From Neonectria sp. B-13 (lineage: Eukaryota > Ascomycota > Sordariomycetes > Hypocreales > Nectriaceae), in contig NOKP01000015.1 in NCBI GenBank assembly GCA_002682825.1, positions 310,001 through 374,000 of the forward strand: a stretch of 64,000 nt of DNA, read 5' to 3'. Shown one piece after another: positions 32,875-43,913 of the stretch; within the stretch, counting starts at the first letter, position 1; each line of letters starts with the position of its first letter. The notes under the pieces were generated by a model. It was not told the origin of the DNA, ran no database searches, and saw only the letters and a program-made list of their open reading frames with translations. Position numbers and translations under genes: made by a program.

Positions 32875-32950
32875 ACCCCCGCTTCGACGCTTCCGTCGGC
32901 TGAGTTCTGTTTACTGTCCCAAGTCCCAGCTCCTATATTTCTATCTCATA

Positions 32951-34545
32951 ATGCAGCTTCCCCATTTATTCGCATTGATATGTCTGTTTGTGCCCATCTG
33001 GGCGGTCTTGTATTGGATCGTCCCATACTTTACCACCTACCGACACCTTAAACATATCCCAGGCCCTTTTGTAGGAAAGTTCAGTAACATCTGGCTTGCA
33101 CTAGGTGCTCGACGGGGCCAGAAGTTTGCTTGGGTTGATTCAGCCCATCGAAAACACGGCAAAGTCATTCGTGTCGGATTCAACCATGTGTCGATTGCAA
33201 CACCTGAAGGGTTACGTACTGTTTATGCCCATGGGAATGGGTTCCTGAAAGAGTAAAAATCCCTTCTTCATTGCCTATGATGTCATATTTACTGGAAATC
33301 AGTCATTTCTATGGCGCATTTGTTTCAGGAGTCCCCGGAGTCTTCAACGTGCGACATCGTGGAGAACACACTAGGAAGCGCAAGATCATCGCCCATGCGT
33401 TTTCTCCTGGAGCTGTGCAAGACTTTGAGTCACATATGGCGGATAACCTACGGCGTTGGGTTTCCCAGCTCGATCGTATCGCTGCGTACTCTGGATCGGA
33501 TGGATTCGCGCGAATTAACATGATGCCCTGGTGCACCTTTTTGGCCTTCGATATTATCGGTGATCTGGCATTTGGGGCGCCTTTTGGGATGGTAGACCGT
33601 GGCCGTGATGAGTGCGAGTCTACTCTGCCAGGAAAGCCGAAGACTTACGTTCCCGGGGCCGAAACACTCAACCGCAGGGGCGAAGTGAGCTCAACACTTG
33701 GCCTGCTGCCTGAGATACGACCTTTCGCCAAGTACTTGCCGGACCCATTCTTCTCCAAGGGATTACAGTCGGTCACAGATCTTCATGGGATAGCCGAAGC
33801 TGCCGTCACCAAGCGACTTGAAGGTTCCGAGAAAGGGACACCCACCGAAGGACGACGACATGACATATTGGATATGCTTTGCCGTGGCAAGGACTGCGAA
33901 GGAAACCCGATGCCGAGGGATGAACTGGTCTCCGAGGCCCTGACACAACTCATTGCCGGTAGCGACACTGTGTCTAACACATCGTGTGCCGTGGTGTACT
34001 GGATCCTCCAGGGTGAACGGTGCAATCCTGGGAACATTCTGCCTAGGCTTCAGGCAGAGCTCGATGCAGCCATTCCCGCCGAGTCATTGATCGCCTCTCA
34101 CGATATGGTCAAGAATCTACCATTTCTCAGACAGTGTATCGACGAAGGAATGCGATTGCACTCAACTTCCGCGATTGGGCTCCCTCGGATCGTCACCGCC
34201 CCACGAGGTGTTTCTTACGACAAAGAGCACTTTCCCGAAGGCACTGTACTCTCTGTGCCGAGTTACACCATCCATCACGACGCAGACATTTGGGGACCCG
34301 ATGTGGAAGAGTTTCAACCCGACCGCTGGCTGAAACTGACTGAGCGTCAGAAGGCTTCTTTCAACCCTTTCTCATACGGCCCGAGAGCATGCGTTGGCCA
34401 GAACGTTGCGCATATGGAATTGGCACTAATTATTGGTACCGCGTTCCGACGGTATGATTTCAAACTGATCCAGACAAAGTTGGAATCGCATGAGGGATTC
34501 TCGAAAAAGCCTTTGAACTGTTGGGTAGGAATCAAGAGAAGATAA
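32951..34545 (+). CDS. cytochrome P450, CYP53-like paralogue
   Basis: ER-anchored P450 of 514 aa from two exons (32951-33252, 33303-34545; 50-nt intron). It shares CYP53 signatures with the gene at 11683-13373: YAHGNGFLK, FNVRHRGEHTRKRK, GEVSSTLG, YLPDPFFSKGLQSV and QLIAGSDTVSN. It also has ExxR as DEGMRLHS, FQPDRW and the haem loop FSYGPRACVGQN. The differences are substantial (for example GAFVSGVPG after the first splice junction where the other reads DPFVSIHRG, and only one intron in place of three), so this is an old paralogue rather than a recent copy. The substrate is probably a benzoate-like aromatic acid but may differ. It is tail-to-tail with the rhamnogalacturonan lyase, 79 bp apart. 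Confidence 0.9.
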
Positions 34546-34624
34546 ATTGCTATGTAGTCAACAACTCTCATTTATCCTCAAGGGATGACATATTCGATGT
34601 CTGGTCTTGCTTGCTATAGAAGTC

Positions 34625-36428
34625 CTACAGCCACTCGAAAATGACGCTGTCCCACAAGAAACCTCTCCATTTCGTGTACCTCGTGACAGCGAACTCAACC
34701 GTGTTCAAGCCCTCCTTCAAGACACTGGACTCAACCTCATACTGGAAGAATCGCCACTCGCCACTGATCTTACCAGAACGGTAAAGCGCCGGGTCACTAG
34801 TAAGGACATCCTTGCTCAACGAGTCGTACACCTGTCCGTTGACTTTAATATCCAGTGCTGCACTCTGTGAATAACCAGCAAGTGAGACGCTAAGCAGTGC
34901 GGTGTTGTTGGCGGCAATCTCCTTGGCTGAGAGCTGGAACTCGATGGTCCAAGTCCCGACAGCGGATGATGCGTAGTACCAGTCGGAATCCTCAGACTTG
35001 CCCACGACAAAGGTGAGGTTAGCCGGGCTCTGCTCCGTGACGCCGTGCTGATACGGGATGCCTCCGTTCTTGAAACCTCGCGCCGTCTTGTCGAACTCGC
35101 CGACCTGCCAGATGCGCTTAGAGACATCGCGGACTTTCCAGGACAGCTGGCCTAGGTTCAACGTCTTGTCTTTGGTGATGGTCACACCAGACTTGGTGAA
35201 GTTGGTGTACACATCCGCCAAGTCTCCGCCGTGGGACCAAGCATAGAGACCGTAGGACCCAGTCCTGACGTCGTCGAATGAGAAGCGGCCCTTATCGTTG
35301 GTGTAAGTGGTGTAGTAGTAGTTGCTACCTTGAACAGAGGGCCGGATGCTAGTGTCGGTATCACCAAGGTACACAGCAGCGTTGGAGGCCGCTCGTCCGT
35401 CAGAAAGGCGAAGCGTTCCTTGAACACCACCCCGAGACTTGTAAGCCTTATTGTCCAGCCAGCTGTAGGGGAAGTGCTTGAGCTCCTCTTTGCGTCTTTG
35501 TTGAACATCTGGAATGCTGCCATTGTTCTAAATAATATTAGCTCATTACAAGATGCACAAAATTATGGGCGAGAGTCTCACCAGGTACCAGAGCCAGGGA
35601 CCCCAGATCTTGCCGGCGGGCTGGGAAGTCTTCTGACCGAGGCGGAAATGGGATGTATCTTGCACGACATTGAGCTGCACTGCGTCTCCTGTGCTGCTCT
35701 CTCGGTGAACAGTCAAGGTCTGACTATAGTGGTCGCTGTTGTAGTACTCGGTAGAGGGATGGATCCACCATGAGCCAGCCTCAGAGCCATAGACTCCATA
35801 AAAGTCTCTGTCCCTGACGGCATTCGACCAGTCGTATTTTGTGATGAATGACCCGTCATCCAACTGCCAGGTTTCATCTTGGATTTCGGGGTTGTTAAGG
35901 TAGAGGTTGAAGTCGGGAAGGGCCTCGTTCTTCAGGTGGGTGCGGCCATGCGTGAAATAATCTGGCGATAATCTCCAGAGCGTTCGAAGGATGCTGAGAT
36001 CGGGCAGAGCACGGTTGACAAAGTACTGGTATGCACCGGAAAGGTCGTCGAAAACAACCCAATGAAGATCTCCGAGGGTGGATTGAAAGGCGACATCAAT
36101 ATGGTGTGTGCCCTTCGCAACAATTGTGGCGTTGGTAAACTTCAAGTTCGCCTCACCATCTGCGGCCACGACGTTAGAAAATGGCTTCTCGAAAACAACA
36201 ATCAAGCGGCGTACCGTATCCAATGTAATGTCCTACGGCAGATCCCACAAGATCCGCTCCTGGGACACCTTGCCAAAATAGCTTCTTGGCGTAGGTGGAA
36301 CCTTGGGTGACGTTCCAAATGTCATTGCCGATGACCCATGAGCCATCGCCGACTTCCGTCAAGAATGGGCCGCTGCGGGCAGCCACCAGCGAGCCGAAAA
36401 GCGACCACAGAGAGGATTGGAGGCGCAT
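34625..36428 (-). CDS. secreted rhamnogalacturonan lyase (PL4)
   Basis: Extracellular enzyme that cleaves the rhamnogalacturonan I backbone by beta-elimination. Three exons, 36428-36215, 36159-35582 and 35527-34625, total 1695 nt and 564 aa. The N-terminal signal sequence is about residues 1-18. The order fits PL4: catalytic super-sandwich domain (FDDLSGAYQYFVNRALPDLS and GEAGSWW-like region as GSEAGSWWIHPSTEYYNSD), an Fn3-like middle segment (GTLRLSDGRAASNAAVYLGD, YTNDKGRFSFDDVRTGSYGLYAW), and a C-terminal jelly-roll carbohydrate-binding-like domain (WTIEFQL to WDSVIFEW). A TATA-like TATAAA lies at 36531-36536 on the minus strand. It groups functionally with the pectin methylesterase. Confidence 0.92.
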
Positions 36429-37143
36429 AGCTGGAGTCGATTTCTTCCAAGACGACTCGAGGTATTGTTCTGAGTGACTACTAGGACCTCGATGAAGATG
36501 TCGAGCTGTAAAAAGCCCACGAGCCTAGGCTTTATATCTCGACTTCTAACAGGGTACTCCGGAAGTCGCGGCCGGTTTTCGGTTTGAACCGAAGCTAATA
36601 CGTGTAGTTCATGTCTCTCATGTGAATTGTGGATAAATTGGCGCTCATAACTGGGTCTAGAACAGTAGTACGCATCGACATTTCCATAATCCGTCTACGT
36701 TCTCGCATCATTTCGCACACCGATGCGTTGCGGCTCAACGTTCGGCCAAAATAACGCGAAATGGAAGGTTTGAACTCGTGGACTTTTGAACTCCCAGGCC
36801 GAACCGGTTCATTGCGTCATTCCCTGGCAGGGTTGCGATTGGTGCGGTAAAGTTTTCCCTGGCATTCGCCATCGATTCGCAATTCGCACCATCTGATTCC
36901 CTATCATCTTCGGCTTGATGGCCCAAGTTGGACTTGAGGGCCGAGCTCTGTATTGCGAGTCCGCTGTCGCCATAGGCCTTAACCTAAGTATATTTTATGT
37001 CCTTCTTCAACTTTACAAGCTTAAGGATAATGGAAGACAAGCATGTTTAGGAAATTCATAGACTAATCTGTTGATATCTTGTGCCTAAGTTGAGTACAAG
37101 AATGTTGGTGCCTCTCAAAGTACAGTTCCCCATCTCTTCTTAT
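36429..37143. other. intergenic
   Basis: Promoter of the rhamnogalacturonan lyase and 3' flank of the phosphorylase-like gene. No other feature was seen. Confidence 0.45.
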
Positions 37144-38214
37144 TCATCCGATATGTACACCTCTGACAGAGAAGCTACTCGAGCCAGATTGTTGGATGTC
37201 CTTCATGGCAAGTATGGCGGGCGGACGGCCCGTTGTTAGTGCTCGCCGCTGTGCCTGCGGTACCACGGCAGAGACAACTTCCGGGTCTAGGTAGGACAAC
37301 AGTTCTTTAGTGCAAGCAGCAGCAGCCGCAGCCGCAAAATGGCGCCAGTTGTCATTCTTATGAGAGTCGGCGTAGTTGGAAATGCCACGAACAACGATAC
37401 AAGAGAACTCACTCATGAGCCCGGCAGCTTCCATCTCGAAGCAGAGGACATCGCCTAGGCTACGGACCGCTGCGCTCCTCTTTGTGGCGCTCTTGAGGAC
37501 ACTATCGCCGGAGGCAACTAGTCCATAGTGGATGACAGAGCCCTCCCACTGGCGTGGCGGCCTGTCGATCGCGTGGGATTGATCACAGTTCACGCATGAA
37601 GCGGTGCCAGAAACGTGTGGATAATCTTCGCGGAACAAAACATCGGACAAGTTGGAGGGTCGTTTGTAGGTAGCAAACCGTGGTCCCTTTTTGAGCATGT
37701 CTGCCACGAAGTCCTCGATTTTATTGTCGCTGGCAAGGTGATCAGATCGCATCATCTCAACGGCACTTCTGAGTCGAGACGGAGAGGGCCAGAGGAAACC
37801 CTTCAGTAAGAAGTCATCCTCTGTATCCTTCCCCAGATCGTGTTGAACAACGCCACCATGCTGCCCCTCGGGCATACTTATAACGACGTCGCCTAAGCGT
37901 ACATCGTGGTGATTACTAGGGACGCCTCCCGCTGTGCCCACAAGAAAACGCCACTTGATGCAAGGGAATGTGCGTGACATATTCGTGGCGACGGTCGCAG
38001 CAGCGCTTTTCCCCTGCTGGCCAGAGAGGCAGGCAAGGGCGACGCTATGGCCGTTGAGCTCGCCCAAAGTGTAGATATTTGGGTCTCCATCTTTCGTTGG
38101 CAGATGGGGATGTTCTCGGTCTAACATGTAGCGTACCGCGCTCATCTCGAAGTTCATGGCGCATACCACCGCGACGGTGTACTCATCGTACGTGTTTAGG
38201 CTTCTAGGTTCCAT
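37144..38214 (-). CDS. stand-alone PNP_UDP-type protein, NLR effector-domain class
   Basis: Intronless 356-aa protein of the purine-nucleoside-phosphorylase/UDP-phosphorylase superfamily. The sequence closely follows the N-terminal domain found in many fungal NOD-like receptors: YTVAVVCAMNFEMSAVRYMLD, then LVGTAGGVPS, VRLGDVVIS, GGVVQHDLGK, IHYGLVASGD, CFEMEAAGL and RGISNYADSHKNDNWRHFAAA. In NLRs this domain precedes a NACHT/NB-ARC domain and repeats. Here only a short 50-residue tail follows and then a stop, so the gene is a single-domain form or a truncated NLR. It may act on nucleosides or as a heterokaryon/immunity effector. Neither is shown. Confidence 0.85.
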   Translation of the reverse strand: MEPRSLNTYDEYTVAVVCAMNFEMSAVRYMLDREHPHLPTKDGDPNIYTLGELNGHSVALACLSGQQGKSAAATVATNMSRTFPCIKWRFLVGTAGGVPSNHHDVRLGDVVISMPEGQHGGVVQHDLGKDTEDDFLLKGFLWPSPSRLRSAVEMMRSDHLASDNKIEDFVADMLKKGPRFATYKRPSNLSDVLFREDYPHVSGTASCVNCDQSHAIDRPPRQWEGSVIHYGLVASGDSVLKSATKRSAAVRSLGDVLCFEMEAAGLMSEFSCIVVRGISNYADSHKNDNWRHFAAAAAAACTKELLSYLDPEVVSAVVPQAQRRALTTGRPPAILAMKDIQQSGSSSFSVRGVHIG

Positions 38215-38882
38215 ACTGGTGCTATTCCATCAGCGAGGCCATGGCAGCTGGGACACGGTAAGTCTCACGCTGGTCGATGACACTCTGAGAGTGATTTTCG
38301 GGTAGATATTGGACAGTGCTCGTTGTTTTTGTGAGTGTACAGGATCAACCTGTGCATAACAGTTTTGTGCTCAATTAGCCGCCGAGGTTGCGAAGGCGGT
38401 TAGGTAAAAACGTTCTAGCCAATGATGCAGGTACACGTGAATGATTCCTCTCAGCCTGAGTTCTCTTTCGGACGTTGAAGAGTTACAAGCGTCAATTATT
38501 CTCGTTCTACGCCATCCAGACACCGAGACGACCAAGAAATGGAGCGCCGCCGCCGCAGAGAAAGCGGCCTGGGCACGAGCAAATCTGTAGCCTGGACGAC
38601 AGACCTGAAAAACGACTTGCCATAGGCGACCTTGTCATCGACAGTAGCGCGACGTCGCACCACTTGAGTGGGCCTGCTACTCAGTCGTTGTTGCTTAAGC
38701 CTAGCATTCAACATTCGGGCAATGCATCCTCCTGCATTGTCCCATCCATGTATAATAGAATGGTAGTCTCATCAGGGACGTTGGGTTGTCTTACTCGCCC
38801 AATTATGACAGCTTACTCATATTCGTGTACTTTCAAGTCCTACAATCTCATAGTTATATCCTGTTCCTCATACACAACCTCA
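38215..38882. other. intergenic
   Basis: A plus-strand frame across 38475-39089 has no recognisable domain and overlaps the RBR ligase 3' exon. No supported gene. Confidence 0.45.
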
Positions 38883-41532
38883 TTACCGTCTACTCCCCAG
38901 CGCCTCCTGCAGATTCGTCCCGGAAATCTGGGTGGGCGTCAGTCCATTGGTACGAAAAGGGCAGCCCTCCCCATGTGCGCTCGCATTGTGAAAGCCATTT
39001 CCGGTCGAAATTCGGCTCCAGTCTGCCAGGCATTCCCAGCAAAATTCGAAGTGGCAGCTCGAGCCTGTGCATCGATCATCAGTGCCTAAGAAACAACCTC
39101 TTCGGGGACGGTTTGCTATTACTTACAGGTCATGTGGAAGCAATACTCGCCCTTTTGAATATTCTCTTTGCAGTTGGGACAGGGCTTTGTGTTCTGCGCG
39201 ATCCAGTCTCGTGTCTGCTGGAATTCCGGATCGCCGTGCTGTCTCACGTTGTCATACTGTTCGCAGGTTTGACCATCGTGCCATGGAATTGAGTGGGTGT
39301 AGCACATCTCGAAAGCGCACTCCTGACAGTGAACACGCGGGTCCAAAAGTTCAACATTGTCGCCGTCGTCATAGATCTGCCCGCTTGGACAGTCTGGTCC
39401 AAGGCACCATCGAAAATTCGGGTACCGACTCAGCGTGTTGAGGTTTAGGTACCGGTCATATCTGCCATTTTTGTTAACATCCTGATGGTTCGTCAGTCAG
39501 TGTAGTTGTGACTAACTTGTCAAATGTCGTTGGTTCTGCATATAGTCGAATCTCATCATACGTCAGCCGACGGCTGCAGCCGTCCGCAGGGCAAGCGAGC
39601 TGATCGCATTTGCTTCTCCCGTACTGCTCAAGCTGTGTCTTTAGGTGTCTTTGCAGACAGCGAGTGCAGAAATCGATGTCGTGCTTGCACGCCTGTGCAA
39701 GCTTCACGGGGAACTGCAAGATCCTCCACATCCAATCGCCATGAAACCCCGCACACAAGTCCAGCCATTCCTCCACGGAACCAAATTGGATGTCAAACAG
39801 CTCCTCGGTGCAGACAGCGCATTCTGTGGATTTTCTCTGTCGCCGGAGGAACCGCACGAATAGTGGAACTTGTATACTGCCTCCGCCGTGGTCCACGCTG
39901 ATGATGCGGATCTTTCCTGGTCTGAAGGGAGGAATCCGGCCTGTGTCATCGGGTTCCGGGTTGTTGAACTTGGGGTCGAAAAATGATCGCATTCGACCGA
40001 CCGATATAAGTTGGTTGTGTAACTTGCAGGCTATGGTCAAGGCGTCGTCGCTCGGCGGAGACCGCAGCCTGTTGAGGGCGGCTCTGAAGGTCAGGATCCG
40101 ATCGTACCTGGACATCATTAGCAAGATACGCCTTCCACATTGATCTAGGTACCCACATTGATATGTTGTTCTCCATGTCTTTATCCCCGAGTTGTCGAAG
40201 CAAATTCGTCAAGCCTTCTCGATGGCTGACGAGGAGAGGCTGGCCGCATTCTGGGGTTGGACACCTCAGCCAGTTTTTAATGCCCAAGTTTGTCCACCAG
40301 TCAGTAGCAAGTGACTTCGTGAGCCTGTCCAGGTAACACTCTGTGCAAATGGACTTTGAGCAGCAAATAGTCGACGGCTTCGTAAACTCATTAACGCGGA
40401 GCCTGGGATTAGCGTTGGGCTTGCGGGAAAACCTAGGCCGTTGACACAGGTCGCAAACGAGAAGTGTGAGCCCATCAAGAGTGGCATTCTCGGCGAATCG
40501 TCGGGCTTGCTGAGTGTTGAGTCGGATGTCGAGAAGGTGGTTTGTTAACATGGCTGGAGAGCACGACTGCAGGAACATGGCGGCATTCGGCCCACCTCCA
40601 CTAGCTGTAGCGCTTGGGGAGCCCTGGGAGAAGACCTTGTGGACCAAGATTGACCGAGGCGTCAGATCATTCCCCAAAACTCGAGATGATTCCTCTTTCT
40701 CTATGTCGTGCCTGCTCTGCTGCTCCTCCAGCCGTTGTATCATCTGCTGGCTGGACTCGGCCTTGACGACTTCCATCTGTTGGTGCAAGGCTGCCACTTG
40801 CTCTGCCAGTTTCTTGTTATGCATCTCTTTCATAACCTTCCGTTTTCGCAAGTCGTCATAAGCCCTATTTCCCGCCTCTCGCACGGATCTCTCGTGTGAT
40901 ATATCTGCTTCTAGAGTCTTCACTCTTTCCCTCAGCTTGGCCTTGTCTTGTTGCATCTCGGCGACAGCGCTATCGGGGGATTGCAATAGCGTCCGGTTTT
41001 CGGCTTCGAGTGCATTGGCCTTTTCCTGAAGTTTTCGGTGGGCCTCATCTGTTTTCACATAGAAGACTTGCTACTCCTTTAGATTTTGCTCGAGTTCGGC
41101 GATCTGCTGCGCGTCTTTCTCTTCCAAGCTGTCCTTCTCTTGTCTTATATTTTGGACGGTCGCCTGCAACTCCTGTACCCTAGATGTCTCCAATTCGCGA
41201 GCTCTACAGTTATCCCGATGTAAGCGTGCGAGTTCGTTTTCGATGCTCTGTCGATCTTGGGCCAGTAACCGCAACTGCTCCTCCAGGTGCCGGGCTCTGG
41301 TAGCTGAGGCGTTTCGCTCTTTTTCGAGATCGTGGTTTCTTTCGCGGAGAGAGGTCACAAAGGCTTGCTGGAGGCTGTTTTCGTACTGGAAGTCATCATG
41401 GTGCAAAGACGGCATCGCGATGTCATCTTCCGGGATTTCTGCCAGAGGGGCAAGCCCGCCGGGTCTCGTGGGCGTCGCTTTCTTCCCCCGAAAAACCTCA
41501 GAGAGGCTCCGTCTTAGTTTTAACGCAGACAT
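38883..41532 (-). CDS. RBR (RING-IBR-RING) E3 ubiquitin ligase with coiled coil, interrupted by an in-frame amber codon
   Basis: Predicted E3 ligase using an E2-to-Cys relay. Exons 41532-40157, 40107-39517, 39461-39127 and 39064-38883 join to 2484 nt in one frame (827 codons plus stop). Introns are 49, 55 and 62 nt. The order is a basic N-terminus (MSALKLRRSLSEVF), about 200 residues of coiled coil, and a Cys-rich segment with CDLCQRP and CCSKSICTECYLDRL. RING1 follows as ECAVCTEELFD to CKHDIDFCTRC, then IBR (RWCLGPDCPSG to CQECAFEMCYTH) and RING2 (CPNCKENIQKGEYCFHMTCSSCHFEFCWECL, with catalytic Cys in the HMTC region). Codon 154 (41071-41073) is TAG in the middle of the heptad pattern, with coding sequence continuing in the same frame on both sides. 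Removing it by an intron needs a weak 108-nt GTACAG...TAG event that would delete coiled coil. This may be a pseudogene, a readthrough site or a sequence error. Confidence 0.8.
41071..41073 (-). other. in-frame TAG within RBR ligase frame
   Basis: Amber codon between ...EQNLKE and QVFYVKTDEAHR. Flanking codons keep the coiled-coil frame. Confidence 0.85.
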
Positions 41533-42533
41533 GATAACTTGTGGCTCAAGACGACAACAGAACTTCACACAAGAAAGTTGAGGAAATTTTCCCAATCTCA
41601 GGGAGCGAAGCCAGAATATTCATGGGCAAGCGAAGGTGCGCAGCCTGATTTATTTTCGGCTGAAGCTCTTGGGAATTGAAAAAAAAAACCCCGACGAGGC
41701 TTTCCAGAACACGTGTTTCCAATCGAATTTGTGGCGTCTGCAAGACTAGATAGTTCCATTTCGGCTCAGCTATATCAAGCCCAGCGATTGGGAAAAGGTG
41801 AACATGTTGTCTCAAATCTGCCTAGGCTACCTCCGGGTTCTCCTCGTTGGGGCCATGTAGTCAACCTACAGACAGCCACAGTTCCTATTGGAGCCTAGAG
41901 TCCATCTGCAGCACGCAGGTAAGGCTCTGCACGGTAAATACCGAGCACTTGCAGCAGCATCCGCAACTTTGACGCCCTCGAACATTGTAACACAACTCCG
42001 GAAATGTGTCCGTCTAGCTGCCCTGTCGCTCAAAGCCCCATCATACCGAGCCACTTCTCCTCCGGCCACTCGCTGTGTTCTAGCAGGAAAGAGATAAGTC
42101 CCTTAACAAAGGTCTTGTTCCACGCAAGACTCTTAACATATGCGTTAACAAGACTCAATCTTAATAACAAGAATCTCTCACATCGCTCTAATTCACACGG
42201 GCAAGCCGGCGTGACAGATAGCAATGTCAGTTTTCTGCCAAGAAAAAAGCTGATGCCTGCACAAAAAAGTCTCTTGGCCTAGAGTACAATATCAACCTGT
42301 TGAAGGTGAATATCAACCTGTTGAAGGTGGTGATGTGCAAAGGTCGTTGATTCTCTCTGGAGCTTACCTACTGGTGGGCCTTAGGTGCCTAGGCGGTGGC
42401 CTCAGGCCTTCACCCTTCAACACAACCACAGAGTGAGTATCTTTCCACCCCGCGCCAAAGCTTGTTCCTAGAAGCTCGACTTTTCTCCTCGTCAACACAC
42501 ATCCATGCCGAATATGATAACCGCAAATTCAGA
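41533..42533. other. divergent intergenic region
   Basis: About 1 kb between RBR and EEP genes. It holds a perfect 21-bp tandem duplication (42288-42329) and no gene. Confidence 0.5.
42288..42329. repeat. perfect 21-bp tandem duplication
   Basis: Two exact head-to-tail copies of a 21-bp unit that starts AATATCAACCTGTTG. It lies about 205 bp before the EEP gene start. Confidence 0.85.
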
Positions 42534-43913
42534 ATGCCTTTTCGACGCTACTTAATCAGCCGCGAAACACCAACTGCCTTTCGCCAGTCCTGGCCGAAAG
42601 CAACACTGCCCTTCACTTCGCGACCATGCATCCAATTCAGTCAATTCAGCAGTTCAATGAACCACTATAGGTCGACTAAAGAACAACTACATTCTAAAAA
42701 CAAGGACAGAAGAGGTCGCAAGCCTCCCTACTCAATTGCACAGGAGCAAATCAAGCCCGGCTCCGTCCAGCCCTATATCTTTCACCAAGAATCATCAACC
42801 TGGCTGCGTGTCAATCATAAAAGTCCTGGATTGAGTCGTGGGAGTGTGCTCACAATCTCATCTTGGAACTTGGATTGGTCGAGCCCTGACCCTGAAGCTC
42901 GGACTTTTGCGGCTTTGACCCATCTAGAGCAGGTCTTCGGCACTGAGGCTCGGAATCTTGTCGTCATGCTCCAGGAGATATCTCCCCTATCTCTTCGCAC
43001 TATTCTTGAGCACCCATGGGTTCGGCATCATTTTACTATTTCTGATAACAAGCCTCCAGAAACTTCTCGAACAGTTGTCCTTGATGAACTGTCCGTCTTG
43101 AAACATTCACAGAAAAAAGCTGCCGAGTACTTTACTATCATGATGGTATCCAAGGCGTTGCCGGTATTGGGCTGTTTCCGCGTACCGCTCGTCACAAAGA
43201 TGGGGAGAGACGTTCTCGCAGCTGACATCCATATTTTGAGCGAAGACATAGTAAGCGGTCAACAGAATTGTGTCCGTCTCTGCACTACACATCTTGAGTC
43301 GCTTTGGCAAGGCAAATCGCATCGCCTAAAACAGCTGGGTGTGATCTCCGACTTGTTAAAAAAGGCGACGGTATCGGGTCACAGAGTTGTCGCCGGGATG
43401 GTAGGGGGGGATATGAATGCGATTGAAACGTCAGAACATGACTACCCCCGGGCAGATGAGGTGGACTTGCATGACATCTGGGACGATGTCCCTTCACCAT
43501 CTATGACGACACTAGGGGGTTTTCAGGGAGTAAAGTCCGAAGACAAGGAGGAAGGGAGTACGTGGGGCCACCAATCTTCTCAACTCAGTGATCCAAAACG
43601 GATGGATAAGTTCCTTTACTCAGGTACGATCGAAATTCTTGAGCCGCTGGATGCACAAGACGCTGCAGGTAACATCGGGCGTTTAGGAATCGGGTTGAGA
43701 GCGAAGGTCACCGCCTGGGAGCTTGAAAGAGAGGAAATTGAAATCGTGAGAAGCCAACCTGTTCGGAGGTTACACAAAGAATACGTGTCTGAAGAAAGAT
43801 TCAACACCCTGAAAGGCCTCGGGTTCCTCGAGAGCTACAGAGTGAGACAGACAAAGATAGATTCTTGGGTTAGCGATCATTATGGTATAACTGCGAGAGT
43901 TAGGATTATCTAG
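42534..43913 (+). CDS. endonuclease/exonuclease/phosphatase (EEP) family protein
   Basis: 459-aa metal-dependent phosphodiesterase of the EEP superfamily (DNase I/AP endonuclease/TDP2-like fold). The superfamily series is visible: SSWNLDW (Asn metal/phosphate site), LQEIS (Glu metal ligand), CTTHLES, GGDMNAI (Asp/Asn) and SDHYGI at the end (Asp-His catalytic pair). The first in-frame ATG is at 42534. The 100-residue N-terminal extension is Arg/Ser-rich and poor in acids, so mitochondrial or nuclear targeting is possible. The order and the loose LQEI motif suggest a TDP2-like or broader EEP role. The substrate is not predictable from sequence. Confidence 0.82.
   Translation: MPFRRYLISRETPTAFRQSWPKATLPFTSRPCIQFSQFSSSMNHYRSTKEQLHSKNKDRRGRKPPYSIAQEQIKPGSVQPYIFHQESSTWLRVNHKSPGLSRGSVLTISSWNLDWSSPDPEARTFAALTHLEQVFGTEARNLVVMLQEISPLSLRTILEHPWVRHHFTISDNKPPETSRTVVLDELSVLKHSQKKAAEYFTIMMVSKALPVLGCFRVPLVTKMGRDVLAADIHILSEDIVSGQQNCVRLCTTHLESLWQGKSHRLKQLGVISDLLKKATVSGHRVVAGMVGGDMNAIETSEHDYPRADEVDLHDIWDDVPSPSMTTLGGFQGVKSEDKEEGSTWGHQSSQLSDPKRMDKFLYSGTIEILEPLDAQDAAGNIGRLGIGLRAKVTAWELEREEIEIVRSQPVRRLHKEYVSEERFNTLKGLGFLESYRVRQTKIDSWVSDHYGITARVRII

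Larger units (their letters stand above)
31140..32950. other. intergenic region with coding-like relics and repeat copy 2
   Basis: No intact gene. A protein-like plus-strand frame without a clear start ends at the TAA near 31703 (about 31542-31703, Asp/Arg/Thr-rich). Another is at about 31975-32180. Direct repeat copy 2 and the second CYP53 promoter follow. Confidence 0.4.

Noticed and set aside
41071..41178. 108-nt intron (GTACAG...TAG) removing the RBR amber codon
   Set aside because: It would delete well-formed coiled-coil coding sequence and has no branch point. Kept only as an alternative.
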